Below, piece by piece: positions 53,267-59,869 of a stretch of 64,000 nucleotides of DNA. The notes below the pieces were generated by a model. It saw only the letters and a program-made list of their open reading frames with translations. It did not search any database and was not told where the DNA came from. The position numbers were made by a program, and so were the translations under genes. How positions within the stretch are numbered: the first letter of the stretch is position 1; every line of letters starts with the position of its first letter. The stretch comes from a virus, in IMG/VR virus record IMGVR_UViG_3300003690_000002, positions 62,001 through 126,000 of that record, one strand, 5' to 3'.

Positions 53267-53802
53267 GCCTGTACCCCCATAGGTGCACCGCCCCACAAAT
53301 ATCGAAATTTAAGAGAGGGTTTGTACGGATCGCCGTCGTCAATATAAACGCTGATATTCGTCACCGGGATCTCCTCGCCCTTTTTAAAAGCCACCTCCGA
53401 TTCATCATAAAACATTTTAGGTTCTTCACCAGCTGCCTGCGGATCGTAACCAAAATCTTCTGCAACCATTGCTGAGAGAATGACATGGAGTGTTTTCCCG
53501 CGATTTTTAGCGCCCCACGGGCTTGCAAAACTCACGGCAACCCTTCGGTCAAGAGTCCAAGAAATTCCAATGCCTCGATCAACCGCCTGGGCAAGTAGAA
53601 TCCGTGCGGCTTCTGGTGCGCTTAAGCCTGCGGGTTTGTCCCGAGCAATCTTTCTAATTTGAGATGCCAAAGTTGCAGAAGGCATATCCAATGCCATGCC
53701 TCTATATATTTTTCGCATTTTCTTGGGGCGGGATGGCTCTGATTGTTCTAGCAAGTACTCTCGCCAATTTTCAAGTAGGAGTTTGATTGCTAATCCTCCC
53801 AT
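53263..53802 (-). CDS. Tagged ADP-ribosyltransferase-like protein
   Basis: The tag is x-K-L-L-L-E-N-W-R-E-Y-L-L-E then Gln. The aligned start codon is ATC at 53787, preceded by GGAGG at about 7 bp; ATG at 53802 is 15 bp upstream in frame, so initiation is uncertain. The body resembles an ADP-ribosyltransferase: K-I-Y-R-G-M (Arg of the R-S-E motif), I-S-W-T and V-S-F-A (second motif), and Y-D-E-S-E-V-A-F (E-x-E motif). It is more GC-rich than the AT-rich genes around it. T4 Alt, an injected capsid ADP-ribosyltransferase with an N-terminal capsid tag, is the clear parallel. The final catalytic Glu and arginine are assigned from motif order only. Confidence 0.7.
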   Translation of the reverse strand: MGGLAIKLLLENWREYLLEQSEPSRPKKMRKIYRGMALDMPSATLASQIRKIARDKPAGLSAPEAARILLAQAVDRGIGISWTLDRRVAVSFASPWGAKNRGKTLHVILSAMVAEDFGYDPQAAGEEPKMFYDESEVAFKKGEEIPVTNISVYIDDGDPYKPSLKFRYLWGGAPMGVQA

Positions 53803-54200
53803 TGTGCTGGTTCTCTATGGCGCGTTAAATCAGTTACTACATTCTTGATGCGATTATGATAATCCTTTAAAGATTGTTCACCATATCGATATGGATCGAT
53901 ATAATCTTGTAATGCCACCTCTTTTGTTTTATATTTAAAATCATCAGAATTGCCGCTGTAAATATACATTGTTTTTAAAATACTATTAATTTCATTTTTA
54001 TCTTCTGTGGTTTTAAGTTTATCAAAAAAATCTAATAGTGTATTTGTCTGGTGAATGTTTTTGGATGGGTTCTTAATGATATCTAACTTTGTGATTTGTG
54101 AAAAAGTTTTTCCAATATCCCATGGTTCATCTTTAGGAGGAGGAAAAGAATCAATTCGTTCGTTTAAATATCGCCGCCAATTTTCAAGTAGGAGTTTCAT
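53790..54200 (-). CDS. Tagged protein of unknown function
   Basis: 136 residues. Tag M-K-L-L-L-E-N-W-R-R-Y-L-N-E then Arg, with L-N-E as the likely site. Helical, mixed charge; two conserved-looking Y-x-x-Y-x-E pieces (D-Y-I-D-P-Y-R-Y-G-E). No known domain. Confidence 0.7.
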   Translation of the reverse strand: MKLLLENWRRYLNERIDSFPPPKDEPWDIGKTFSQITKLDIIKNPSKNIHQTNTLLDFFDKLKTTEDKNEINSILKTMYIYSGNSDDFKYKTKEVALQDYIDPYRYGEQSLKDYHNRIKNVVTDLTRHREPAQWED

Positions 54201-54238
54201 ATTATTAATTAGTTCAAATATATTGAATTCTTCTTATA

Positions 54239-54559
54239 TTAGACCGCGAAGGAAGAACCACAGCCGCAGGTGCGGGTCGCGTTGGGGTTCTCGAAATGGA
54301 AGCCGGAGAACTTAAAGGACTCGATGTAGTCGATGGTCGTGCCATCCAGATATTGGTGGCTCATGGGATCGACGTACACCTTCAAGCCATCACGCTCAAT
54401 GACTGAATCGCCCGCATTCTCTTGGTTTTCCAGATCCATATCGTAGGTGAACCCGGAGCATCCACCGCCGACGACCATCAGCCGAAGACCATAGCCTTCC
54501 AACCCTTGCTGATTGGCTAATTCTTGTACTTTTTTAATTGCTTTTACTGTAATGTTCAT
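54239..54559 (-). CDS. HesB/IscA/ErpA-type iron-sulfur cluster protein
   Basis: 106 residues. A-I-K-K-V-Q-E-L, G-L-R-L-M-V-V-G-G-G-C-S-G-F-T-Y, and the C-terminal T-C-G-C-G-S-S-F give three conserved Cys in the C-x(~64)-C-G-C pattern, the A-type carrier signature. GC content here is strikingly higher than in the genes on either side. It carries or assembles Fe-S clusters; no tag. Recent acquisition from a bacterial host is likely. Confidence 0.93.
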   Translation of the reverse strand: MNITVKAIKKVQELANQQGLEGYGLRLMVVGGGCSGFTYDMDLENQENAGDSVIERDGLKVYVDPMSHQYLDGTTIDYIESFKFSGFHFENPNATRTCGCGSSFAV

Positions 54560-54592
54560 TTAAATATCTCTACTAGTTTTTAAGTATATGTT

Positions 54593-55039
54593 TTACTGTG
54601 GGACTTCTTCTACTATGCCCTTTATATTAATCCCGCTCAAAGGTTCAAAACTTTCTTCTGGTATTTTATTGGAATGGAAAGGTTTTCCACCTCCTTCGCG
54701 ATTTACAGCAACCGTGACGTGAGGAAAAGATATCTTTTTACTAATCTCACCAGGAGCTTGGACCTTTACTGCCATAGCACGTTCATCTCGCCCCACGGCA
54801 ATAACTGATAATGTGATTTCAGATCCCAAAGGGTAATCTTTTGAAAAATCATGTTTGCCTTTGGGGTGAACTAGCGAAGCAAAAGGAGCAATTGTCATAT
54901 GATGTACAACCGGCTCCCAGCCTTCAGGGATATCTAATTCTAGAAGCTTATTACGCGATTCTTCATCTAATACTACACCGGAATAAGCAATTGCTTCGGT
55001 TAATGTATACTGTCGCCAATTTTCAAATAAAAGTTTCAC
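54593..55039 (-). CDS. Tagged 2H phosphoesterase-like protein
   Basis: 148 residues. GTG start at 55039 on the tag repeat; M-K-L-L-F-E-N-W-R-Q-Y-T-L-T-E then Ala, with L-T-E at residues 13-15. H-M-T-I at residues 47-50 and H-V-T-V at 107-110 are the two H-x-T-x motifs, 60 residues apart, of the 2H superfamily. G-V-V-L and P-E-G-W-E-P precede as in the RNA-repair-like group. Known 2H enzymes cut 2',3'-cyclic or 2',5'/cyclic oligonucleotide bonds; T4 Acb1 is a 2H enzyme that degrades CBASS signals. Function here is by analogy. Confidence 0.72.
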   Translation of the reverse strand: MKLLFENWRQYTLTEAIAYSGVVLDEESRNKLLELDIPEGWEPVVHHMTIAPFASLVHPKGKHDFSKDYPLGSEITLSVIAVGRDERAMAVKVQAPGEISKKISFPHVTVAVNREGGGKPFHSNKIPEESFEPLSGINIKGIVEEVPQ

Positions 55040-55965
55040 TATTGTCTCCTCGTTTTTTTATAAACATCGTATACTTCTTTACTCGATTCTGTGCCTTTTT
55101 TAGCTAGGGATTTACCATAATCCAAGGTTTGCTGCAAATTACCTTCCCACTTAATAGTTACTTCACGGTACCAAGCTTCTGTACGAGCGCCAATATCAAT
55201 CCACCGGTCAAGTAATTCTACTCTGTCTCTTTCCGGAAGATCTTTCGCAAAATCTTCACCTCGGACCACATCTTTAAGCCCATCATATAAGACATTTAAA
55301 CCTTTATCGATCCCTTCCTTAGAGTTCATAAAATCATGTTTACCTTTTGCTTGGTGTAAATCGTCAATGCTGGCTAATAGTTTATATAAATGAGTGGGAG
55401 TTTTACCCTTCTCTTGACGTATATCAATAATGTCGACCAATTGTCCTTTCATTCCATCGACAATATTATCAGATACAGGCTTACCGCCGTAAGTAAGCTT
55501 CGCTTGGGCTTCGTTCTCAAATAGTACAGCAAAAGCAATATAAAAAGCAACTACAGTTAGCGTCATAGTCGCGACTTTACATACTGTGGGGTGGCTGCCG
55601 CAAAATCCTTGTACCTTCCTAATTAACCATCCTATTGATTTTAATGCTGCCATACCTGCCCTTCTAGCCAAGTCGACAAGCTGTACGGATTTTTCTAAAA
55701 TCCAATCATTTATCTTTTCCCACCCTTTCTGCAACAAGCCTGAACGTTCAGATGGAGGCTTATAATCAGGATCTGCTGTTAATTCGGCTTCTTTTTCCCA
55801 ATCTATTCCTATTTCTTCATTTAGAGAATTAAGTTCGAATAGTACAATATCTTGCCATCTTTCAATTAATTGATTATCAGAAATCAATCGTTTATCATGT
55901 TGTTCGCATATTAATTGAAATGGATTATCATTATATTTTCGCCAGTTTTCAAGTATGAGTTTCAT
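55039..55965 (-). CDS. Tagged protein with a central membrane span
   Basis: 308 residues. Tag M-K-L-I-L-E-N-W-R-K-Y then N-D-N-P, without the usual (L/I)-x-E at that place. One membrane span (A-T-M-T-L-T-V-V-A-F-Y-I-A-F-A-V-L, about residue 140) sits between Trp/Lys-rich helices (N-side) and charged helices (C-side). A packaged protein with a membrane helix would fit an ejection-channel or membrane-acting role; this is inference. Confidence 0.65.
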   Translation of the reverse strand: MKLILENWRKYNDNPFQLICEQHDKRLISDNQLIERWQDIVLFELNSLNEEIGIDWEKEAELTADPDYKPPSERSGLLQKGWEKINDWILEKSVQLVDLARRAGMAALKSIGWLIRKVQGFCGSHPTVCKVATMTLTVVAFYIAFAVLFENEAQAKLTYGGKPVSDNIVDGMKGQLVDIIDIRQEKGKTPTHLYKLLASIDDLHQAKGKHDFMNSKEGIDKGLNVLYDGLKDVVRGEDFAKDLPERDRVELLDRWIDIGARTEAWYREVTIKWEGNLQQTLDYGKSLAKKGTESSKEVYDVYKKTRRQ

Positions 55966-55980
55966 TTAATCCTCCTTAAG

Positions 55981-56748
55981 TCAAAGTGCTTCATTTATAT
56001 ATTCTTGTGGTTCAAGTTCAATCTTCGCGTGGGGATATCTGCTCATTAAATAATATCTCCATAATTCTCTAATTCTTCTTACTAGTGGGGTCAATTCTTC
56101 TTCTGCATATCCATAATTTAATCCAGTGTAATAAATTTCATTAATTATGTTATCAAGAAGCTCTCCAATTGGTTGTTTTTCTGTTTTTGCTCTTTTATAA
56201 ACTCCTGCGACGTGTCCTTTTACTTCAGATTCGCTTGTATAATAATCTTTAGCGGTTTGTAAAGTTTTCCATATTTCTTTGTCAGGAATCTTTTCGTAAA
56301 CTTTTTTAAGCATTTCAGTTGGCTGTCCGCTATGTTCTAACTCGTGGCGTAACGTTTCTTTGAGTTTTGGAATTAATTCTGAAAAATCTTTATTGGTATA
56401 AAGTTGTGGGAACTCAATATTAACATATACATCTGATAATTGTCGATCCTCTTCTGGTGCGTCTAAAATCCAATCATAGCTTCCATGTACAATAATACTG
56501 TGATCGTCTTCTAAATCAGATATTTTAACATTAACAATTATATCTCTAACCCATTTCAAATCTTCTAGCAGATCTGCTACTAGTGTAAATGTGGCTTCTC
56601 CGTTACTTTCAATATATGATCTTAGATCTTCATCTTTGAGCGCTTTAATAATTTCTCTTGAAAAATCAGTTGCATAACGATCTAAGCGTCGACCAGTAGT
56701 CCCAGCTTCATTTATAAATGTACGCCAATTTTCAAGTAGGAGTTTCAT
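55981..56748 (-). CDS. Tagged HExxH metallopeptidase-like protein
   Basis: 255 residues. Tag M-K-L-L-L-E-N-W-R-T-F-I-N-E then Ala, with I-N-E the proposed site. L-R-H-E-L-E-H-S-G-Q near residue 137 is an HExxH helix; S-E-S-E-V-K-G-H-V-A follows about 33 residues later, a plausible third-ligand helix. Mixed-charge helical body. A packaged or injected protease is possible. Confidence 0.72.
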   Translation of the reverse strand: MKLLLENWRTFINEAGTTGRRLDRYATDFSREIIKALKDEDLRSYIESNGEATFTLVADLLEDLKWVRDIIVNVKISDLEDDHSIIVHGSYDWILDAPEEDRQLSDVYVNIEFPQLYTNKDFSELIPKLKETLRHELEHSGQPTEMLKKVYEKIPDKEIWKTLQTAKDYYTSESEVKGHVAGVYKRAKTEKQPIGELLDNIINEIYYTGLNYGYAEEELTPLVRRIRELWRYYLMSRYPHAKIELEPQEYINEAL

Positions 56749-56972
56749 TTCTTTAGTAACTCCTCAATATCATTCATTATTTGTTCAAGTTTTTCAATCT
56801 TTTCTACGGGGATTGACGCCATATTATAGTGTATGTCTGCTAATTTTTGTCCTAGCGCATCTTCAAGTTGAATAACATATTGTAAATTATCTTCACTGAT
56901 TTTTGGGCGATGAGGAAATTGTATAACTTCACCTTCAAGAAGTTTTCGCCAATGTTCCAGTAAAAGTTTCAT
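56745..56972 (-). CDS. Tagged small protein
   Basis: 75 residues. Tag M-K-L-L-L-E-H-W-R-K-L-L-E then G-E; helical acidic remainder with I-P-V-E-K-I-E-K-L-E. Overlaps the metallopeptidase gene by 4 bp. No domain. Confidence 0.65.
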   Translation of the reverse strand: MKLLLEHWRKLLEGEVIQFPHRPKISEDNLQYVIQLEDALGQKLADIHYNMASIPVEKIEKLEQIMNDIEELLKK

Positions 56973-56982
56973 TTAGTATTCC

Positions 56983-57765
56983 TTATACTATGTTATTTCC
57001 ATTAATTGACATCATTTTATCATAAGATAATATTCTTAAGCTCGATAATTTTTGAAGATAATCGTTTCTTCTTAGGACTTTGAATGCTAAGTTTTCAACT
57101 GAGAATGCTCCTCTCGTCTCTAACCCACACTGTCTAAATTTCCTTATTTTTTCCCTAAGCTGTTCTGAAGCGTTTAATGCTAACTTGTACTCTTTGTTAG
57201 AAAACATCTCATAGACTTCATCTATATCTTCCATTAATCTTGCAGCTTTTTTCTTAACATTTATATAATCAATCTTTGGGTTTTCTTTTGAGGGCTCTGT
57301 TACCCATCCATTATCAATTATTGAATATACTCCTGTTGAGTGATGTGGTTCACCTGAGTTTTGTACGTATAGTTCTACTTCAAATCCTTTTATTTTTATA
57401 TTGTGATTTTTATTCCATATACTTGAGCTTTTTCTTAAAAAATCTCCAACTAATTCAAAATTTTCATCAACTTCTTTATAATCAATTATAATATGTAAAT
57501 CTATATCTGAATATTTAGACCAAGTATAGTTTGCTAAAGACCCCGTAATTGTAATATCTAAAATTTTAACCCAATGCAGCCCAAGGCTTTCAAAAAAATC
57601 ATTTGCTACTTTATAAAGTTTATTTTTTATTTTTGATTTTAATTTGCCTCTTTCCCACACATCTGAATTAAGCTCATCTTGTATCTCAAAGCTTGAAACG
57701 TCAACGGATTCTGGATTGACTAATTCTTCAAGGTAAATCTCCCAATTTTCAAAGAGTTTTCGCAT
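56983..57765 (-). CDS. Tagged nucleotidyltransferase-fold protein
   Basis: 260 residues. Variant tag M-R-K-L-F-E-N-W-E-I-Y-L-E-E. The body has I-T-G-S-L-A-N-Y-T-W-S-K-Y-S-D-I-D-L-H-I, the Gly-Ser ... D-x-D of the polymerase-beta nucleotidyltransferase fold (G-S-x-x-N-x-x-x-x-S-D-I-D-L). About 100 residues of helical C-terminus. This fold adds nucleotides to proteins, tRNAs or antibiotics; the target is unknown. Confidence 0.75.
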   Translation of the reverse strand: MRKLFENWEIYLEELVNPESVDVSSFEIQDELNSDVWERGKLKSKIKNKLYKVANDFFESLGLHWVKILDITITGSLANYTWSKYSDIDLHIIIDYKEVDENFELVGDFLRKSSSIWNKNHNIKIKGFEVELYVQNSGEPHHSTGVYSIIDNGWVTEPSKENPKIDYINVKKKAARLMEDIDEVYEMFSNKEYKLALNASEQLREKIRKFRQCGLETRGAFSVENLAFKVLRRNDYLQKLSSLRILSYDKMMSINGNNIV

Positions 57766-58393
57766 ATTTTAATTCCTCTAGCTCTTCAATTGTTTTATTA
57801 ACAGATGTATGTAATATTGCAATTCCGCCGACCTTTTCCCATGGAACTGTGTTTATTGTGAAGTCATCAATTAGCACATTAGGTTTTTCATCTGCAATTG
57901 CCCATTTATATTTTTCGTGCGACATAAATATTTTTTTTGGTTCTGGGTGAAGATTGTTTTTAATCCAAATTTCTTTTCCTCTTTTTGATCCTTCACCTTT
58001 CATCGGTGCTGTTAAAATATAAGGATCGAATTTGCTTATATAAGACCATAATTCTTTTCCGCCTTCAGCCCAGGGGAGATTTGCCCAAAAATCTTCATTA
58101 TCTTCAAGTCGTTTATACATATATTTTCTTGCAGCCTGTAATCTATTCTCTTTATCCATTTTATCTAAATCTTGCGGAGTAACTGAATCGCGTCCAAGTT
58201 TAGAAAGTACGTGCCTTAATTTCTCCATTTTTTTGTCAGTAATGTTTTTATCTTTTAAATCTAAATTTATTTGTTCAAGTGCGCCAGTTTCAAAATCTAC
58301 CAACACTCCATCCATGTCGCAATAAATTTGATATGGAAAACTTTCATTTCCTTCTTGTAAATAATTTTGCCAATTTTTTAAATATTTTTCCAT
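57749..58393 (-). CDS. Tagged HAD-family 5'(3')-nucleotidase-like protein
   Basis: 214 residues. Variant tag M-E-K-Y-L-K-N-W-Q-N-Y-L-Q-E then Gly. HAD motif I Y-C-D-M-D-G-V-L-V-D-F, motif II P-Y-I-L-T-A-P (Thr), a Lys in S-H-E-K-Y-K-W and motif IV V-L-I-D-D-F. This is the 5'(3')-deoxyribonucleotidase type. Overlaps the nucleotidyltransferase gene by 17 bp. May dephosphorylate nucleotides; may be packaged. Confidence 0.75.
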   Translation of the reverse strand: MEKYLKNWQNYLQEGNESFPYQIYCDMDGVLVDFETGALEQINLDLKDKNITDKKMEKLRHVLSKLGRDSVTPQDLDKMDKENRLQAARKYMYKRLEDNEDFWANLPWAEGGKELWSYISKFDPYILTAPMKGEGSKRGKEIWIKNNLHPEPKKIFMSHEKYKWAIADEKPNVLIDDFTINTVPWEKVGGIAILHTSVNKTIEELEELKYAKTL

Positions 58394-58403
58394 AATTACA
58401 ATA

Positions 58404-58413
58404 TATAAATAGT
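58404..58413 (-). promoter_or_regulatory. ACTATTTATA motif upstream of the tagged nucleotidase gene
   Basis: Third copy, in the short gap before the first-transcribed variant-tagged gene (ATG at 58393), 11-20 bp upstream. Confidence 0.4.
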
Positions 58414-58423
58414 TTTTAATTGA

Positions 58424-58636
58424 TTAAGCTTCTGACAGCACTTCAATTAATTCAAGTTTTATTATCTCCATATATGGTCTTTTTTTTAAACTCTGTTCAC
58501 CTTTTGGGAACCATATAACATCTGCCCTTGGGGGATGTTTATCAATTATTCTAATAATAAAACCATAACGCCATATACTAATACCTCTATCTAAATAAAT
58601 TTTTTGTCTAATGTATGTTCCAGTTGGTAAACACAT
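58424..58636 (-). CDS. Small SH3/KOW-like protein
   Basis: 70 residues, Ile/Arg/Lys-rich beta-type pattern (R-Q-K-I-Y-L, G-F-I-I-R-I-I). Resembles the small GDLV-type proteins of this phage, although the G-D-L-V motif is replaced. No defined function. Confidence 0.5.
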   Translation of the reverse strand: MCLPTGTYIRQKIYLDRGISIWRYGFIIRIIDKHPPRADVIWFPKGEQSLKKRPYMEIIKLELIEVLSEA

Positions 58637-58678
58637 CTCATAAGTTAATTAGTTAATAAATTGCATGTATGGTTTATT

Positions 58679-58891
58679 TTATAGATTATAGAAAGATTCA
58701 TTCATATGTCCACATGACGAGCAGTGGAATAGTTGAACAGGTACCATCATTTCTTGACCAGTGGGGGAGATTAGCGCAGACAATTTTTTAATAGCATATA
58801 CTTGTTTAAAAAATAAGCAGCCACACTCTTCACATGTGGCATCTTCAGCATCGTTTAAATTAATATTTAAATTTTGATTATCTTGATTCAT
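58679..58891 (-). CDS. Zinc-ribbon protein
   Basis: 70 residues from M-N-Q-D-N-Q-N-L-N at 58891. C-E-E-C-G-C and C-S-S-C-G-H give two CxxC pairs for a zinc ribbon, separated by about 35 residues. Overlaps the tagged gene downstream of its start by 14 bp. Could be a small regulator. Confidence 0.65.
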   Translation of the reverse strand: MNQDNQNLNINLNDAEDATCEECGCLFFKQVYAIKKLSALISPTGQEMMVPVQLFHCSSCGHMNESFYNL

Positions 58892-59201
58892 CTTCACTAA
58901 CTCTACTTGGGTCACTATCATTAAGTTTTCTAATAGCATGTCTAAGCAGTTCTTTTGCCAACTTGCTTGGATCTACTTCAGGCGAAGTGTGATCTATGCT
59001 ATCTTGTGCTAATCGTAGTGCTAACTCTCTTAATTCCTCTGCCGCTCCCTCATGGGCTTTGGATAATTCTTTTTGATACAACGCAGAGGCGAAATCTGTT
59101 TGTGGGGGGTTTTTAAAATAACTAAACTTATCATCATTATAGTCTAATTCGACAAGGCTTTCTTGAATTAGATTTTTTAATTGATTTCGTGTAAGTTTCA
59201 T
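58878..59201 (-). CDS. Protein with second-type tag (MKLT family)
   Basis: 107 residues. N-terminus M-K-L-T-R-N-Q-L-K-N-L-I-Q-E then Ser; the I-Q-E is an (I/L)-x-E site. The body is a helical, mixed-charge protein with no known domain. The tag is shared with two genes near 61 kb. Confidence 0.7.
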   Translation of the reverse strand: MKLTRNQLKNLIQESLVELDYNDDKFSYFKNPPQTDFASALYQKELSKAHEGAAEELRELALRLAQDSIDHTSPEVDPSKLAKELLRHAIRKLNDSDPSRVSEDESR

Positions 59202-59241
59202 TGCATTATAACTAGCAGTTGAGTATGTAAAGTGGTAAATT

Positions 59242-59260
59242 GTCCCCGTAAAACGGGGAC
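59242..59260. other. GC-rich hairpin between genes
   Basis: An 8-bp perfect stem (G-T-C-C-C-C-G-T and its complement around a 3-base loop) in an AT-rich setting, just downstream of the His-rich gene and upstream of the MKLT-tagged gene. In neither orientation is it followed by a convincing U-run, so a standard terminator is doubtful; a transcript-stabilising or pausing hairpin is possible. Confidence 0.5.
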
Positions 59261-59273
59261 TTAAAAAAATTTT

Positions 59274-59852
59274 TCAATGTCTGCGACGTTTTTGCCTATT
59301 ATTGTTAGGATGTCGCTTTTGTTGTCGATTGTTTTGACTATTATGGCGATTATACCTAGATCTTCTATTCGATCTATTTGATCTCTTTTTATAGTGCTTA
59401 TTGTTTGATCTCTTCTTGTAATGCTTGTTGTTCTTTTTATGATGCTTGTTGTTCTTCTTATAATGCTTACCCTGTTGATTATGGTTGGGCTTCCAAAATC
59501 CCCATGAATTATTGTGTCGTTTATGATTATGGCGATTGTGATGTCGTACATAAGTATTTCGATGACGGTGATATCTAACAGATTGATAATGATTATAATA
59601 TTGATATGGGTTTACATTCACATATACCTGATTACCGTTGAAATAATTATCCCAATAGTAATATGCATCTAGATGTTCGTCTGACCATCTGTCTATATTG
59701 AGAGAAAATCTTTTTACATTATCGCGATATTCATACGGTAAGTGTGAAACATATACAACCTCGTGTGAACTAATTGCGTCAGTTACATGATAACAAGATG
59801 GTGTAGCAAACATGATATTGCTACTTAAGATGATGAAAATTATACAATTCAT
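59274..59852 (-). CDS. Secreted, His/Lys/Asn-rich repetitive protein
   Basis: 192 residues. Signal-like N-terminus M-N-C-I-I-F-I-I-L-S-S-N ending near F-A-T-P; the rest is very rich in His, Lys, Arg, Asn and Tyr with short repeats such as K-H-Y-K-K-R-S-N-N and K-H-H-K-K-N-N-K-H-Y. AGGAG precedes the start. Highly basic; may bind nucleic acid, metal or the envelope. The reading frame overlaps a low-quality alternative frame (59261-59551), which I consider a shadow. Confidence 0.7.
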   Translation of the reverse strand: MNCIIFIILSSNIMFATPSCYHVTDAISSHEVVYVSHLPYEYRDNVKRFSLNIDRWSDEHLDAYYYWDNYFNGNQVYVNVNPYQYYNHYQSVRYHRHRNTYVRHHNRHNHKRHNNSWGFWKPNHNQQGKHYKKNNKHHKKNNKHYKKRSNNKHYKKRSNRSNRRSRYNRHNSQNNRQQKRHPNNNRQKRRRH

Positions 59853-59869
59853 AGAATAAACTCCTAATG

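Larger units (their letters stand above)
52406..56972 (-). repeat. Dispersed 26-bp repeat encoding the capsid-tag start
   Basis: Copies at 52406-52431, 53241-53266, 53762-53787, 54175-54200, 55014-55039, 55940-55965, 56723-56748 and 56947-56972. Read on the minus strand each runs from the start codon through K-L-L-L-E-N-W-R, and the copies differ at few positions. The identity is at the DNA level, also in codon-third positions, and the spacing between copies follows gene boundaries. Confidence 0.9.

Noticed and set aside
52406-56972. CRISPR-like array from the regular 26-bp repeats
   Set aside because: The distances between copies are gene-length and vary, the repeats lie in coding frame, and no spacer pattern exists.
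59242-59260. Rho-independent terminator
   Set aside because: The stem is good but no U-run follows on either strand.
59261-59551. Alternative reading frame over the His-rich gene
   Set aside because: Ile/Arg/Thr-rich composition typical of a shifted frame, no start site; the signal-peptide frame explains the region.
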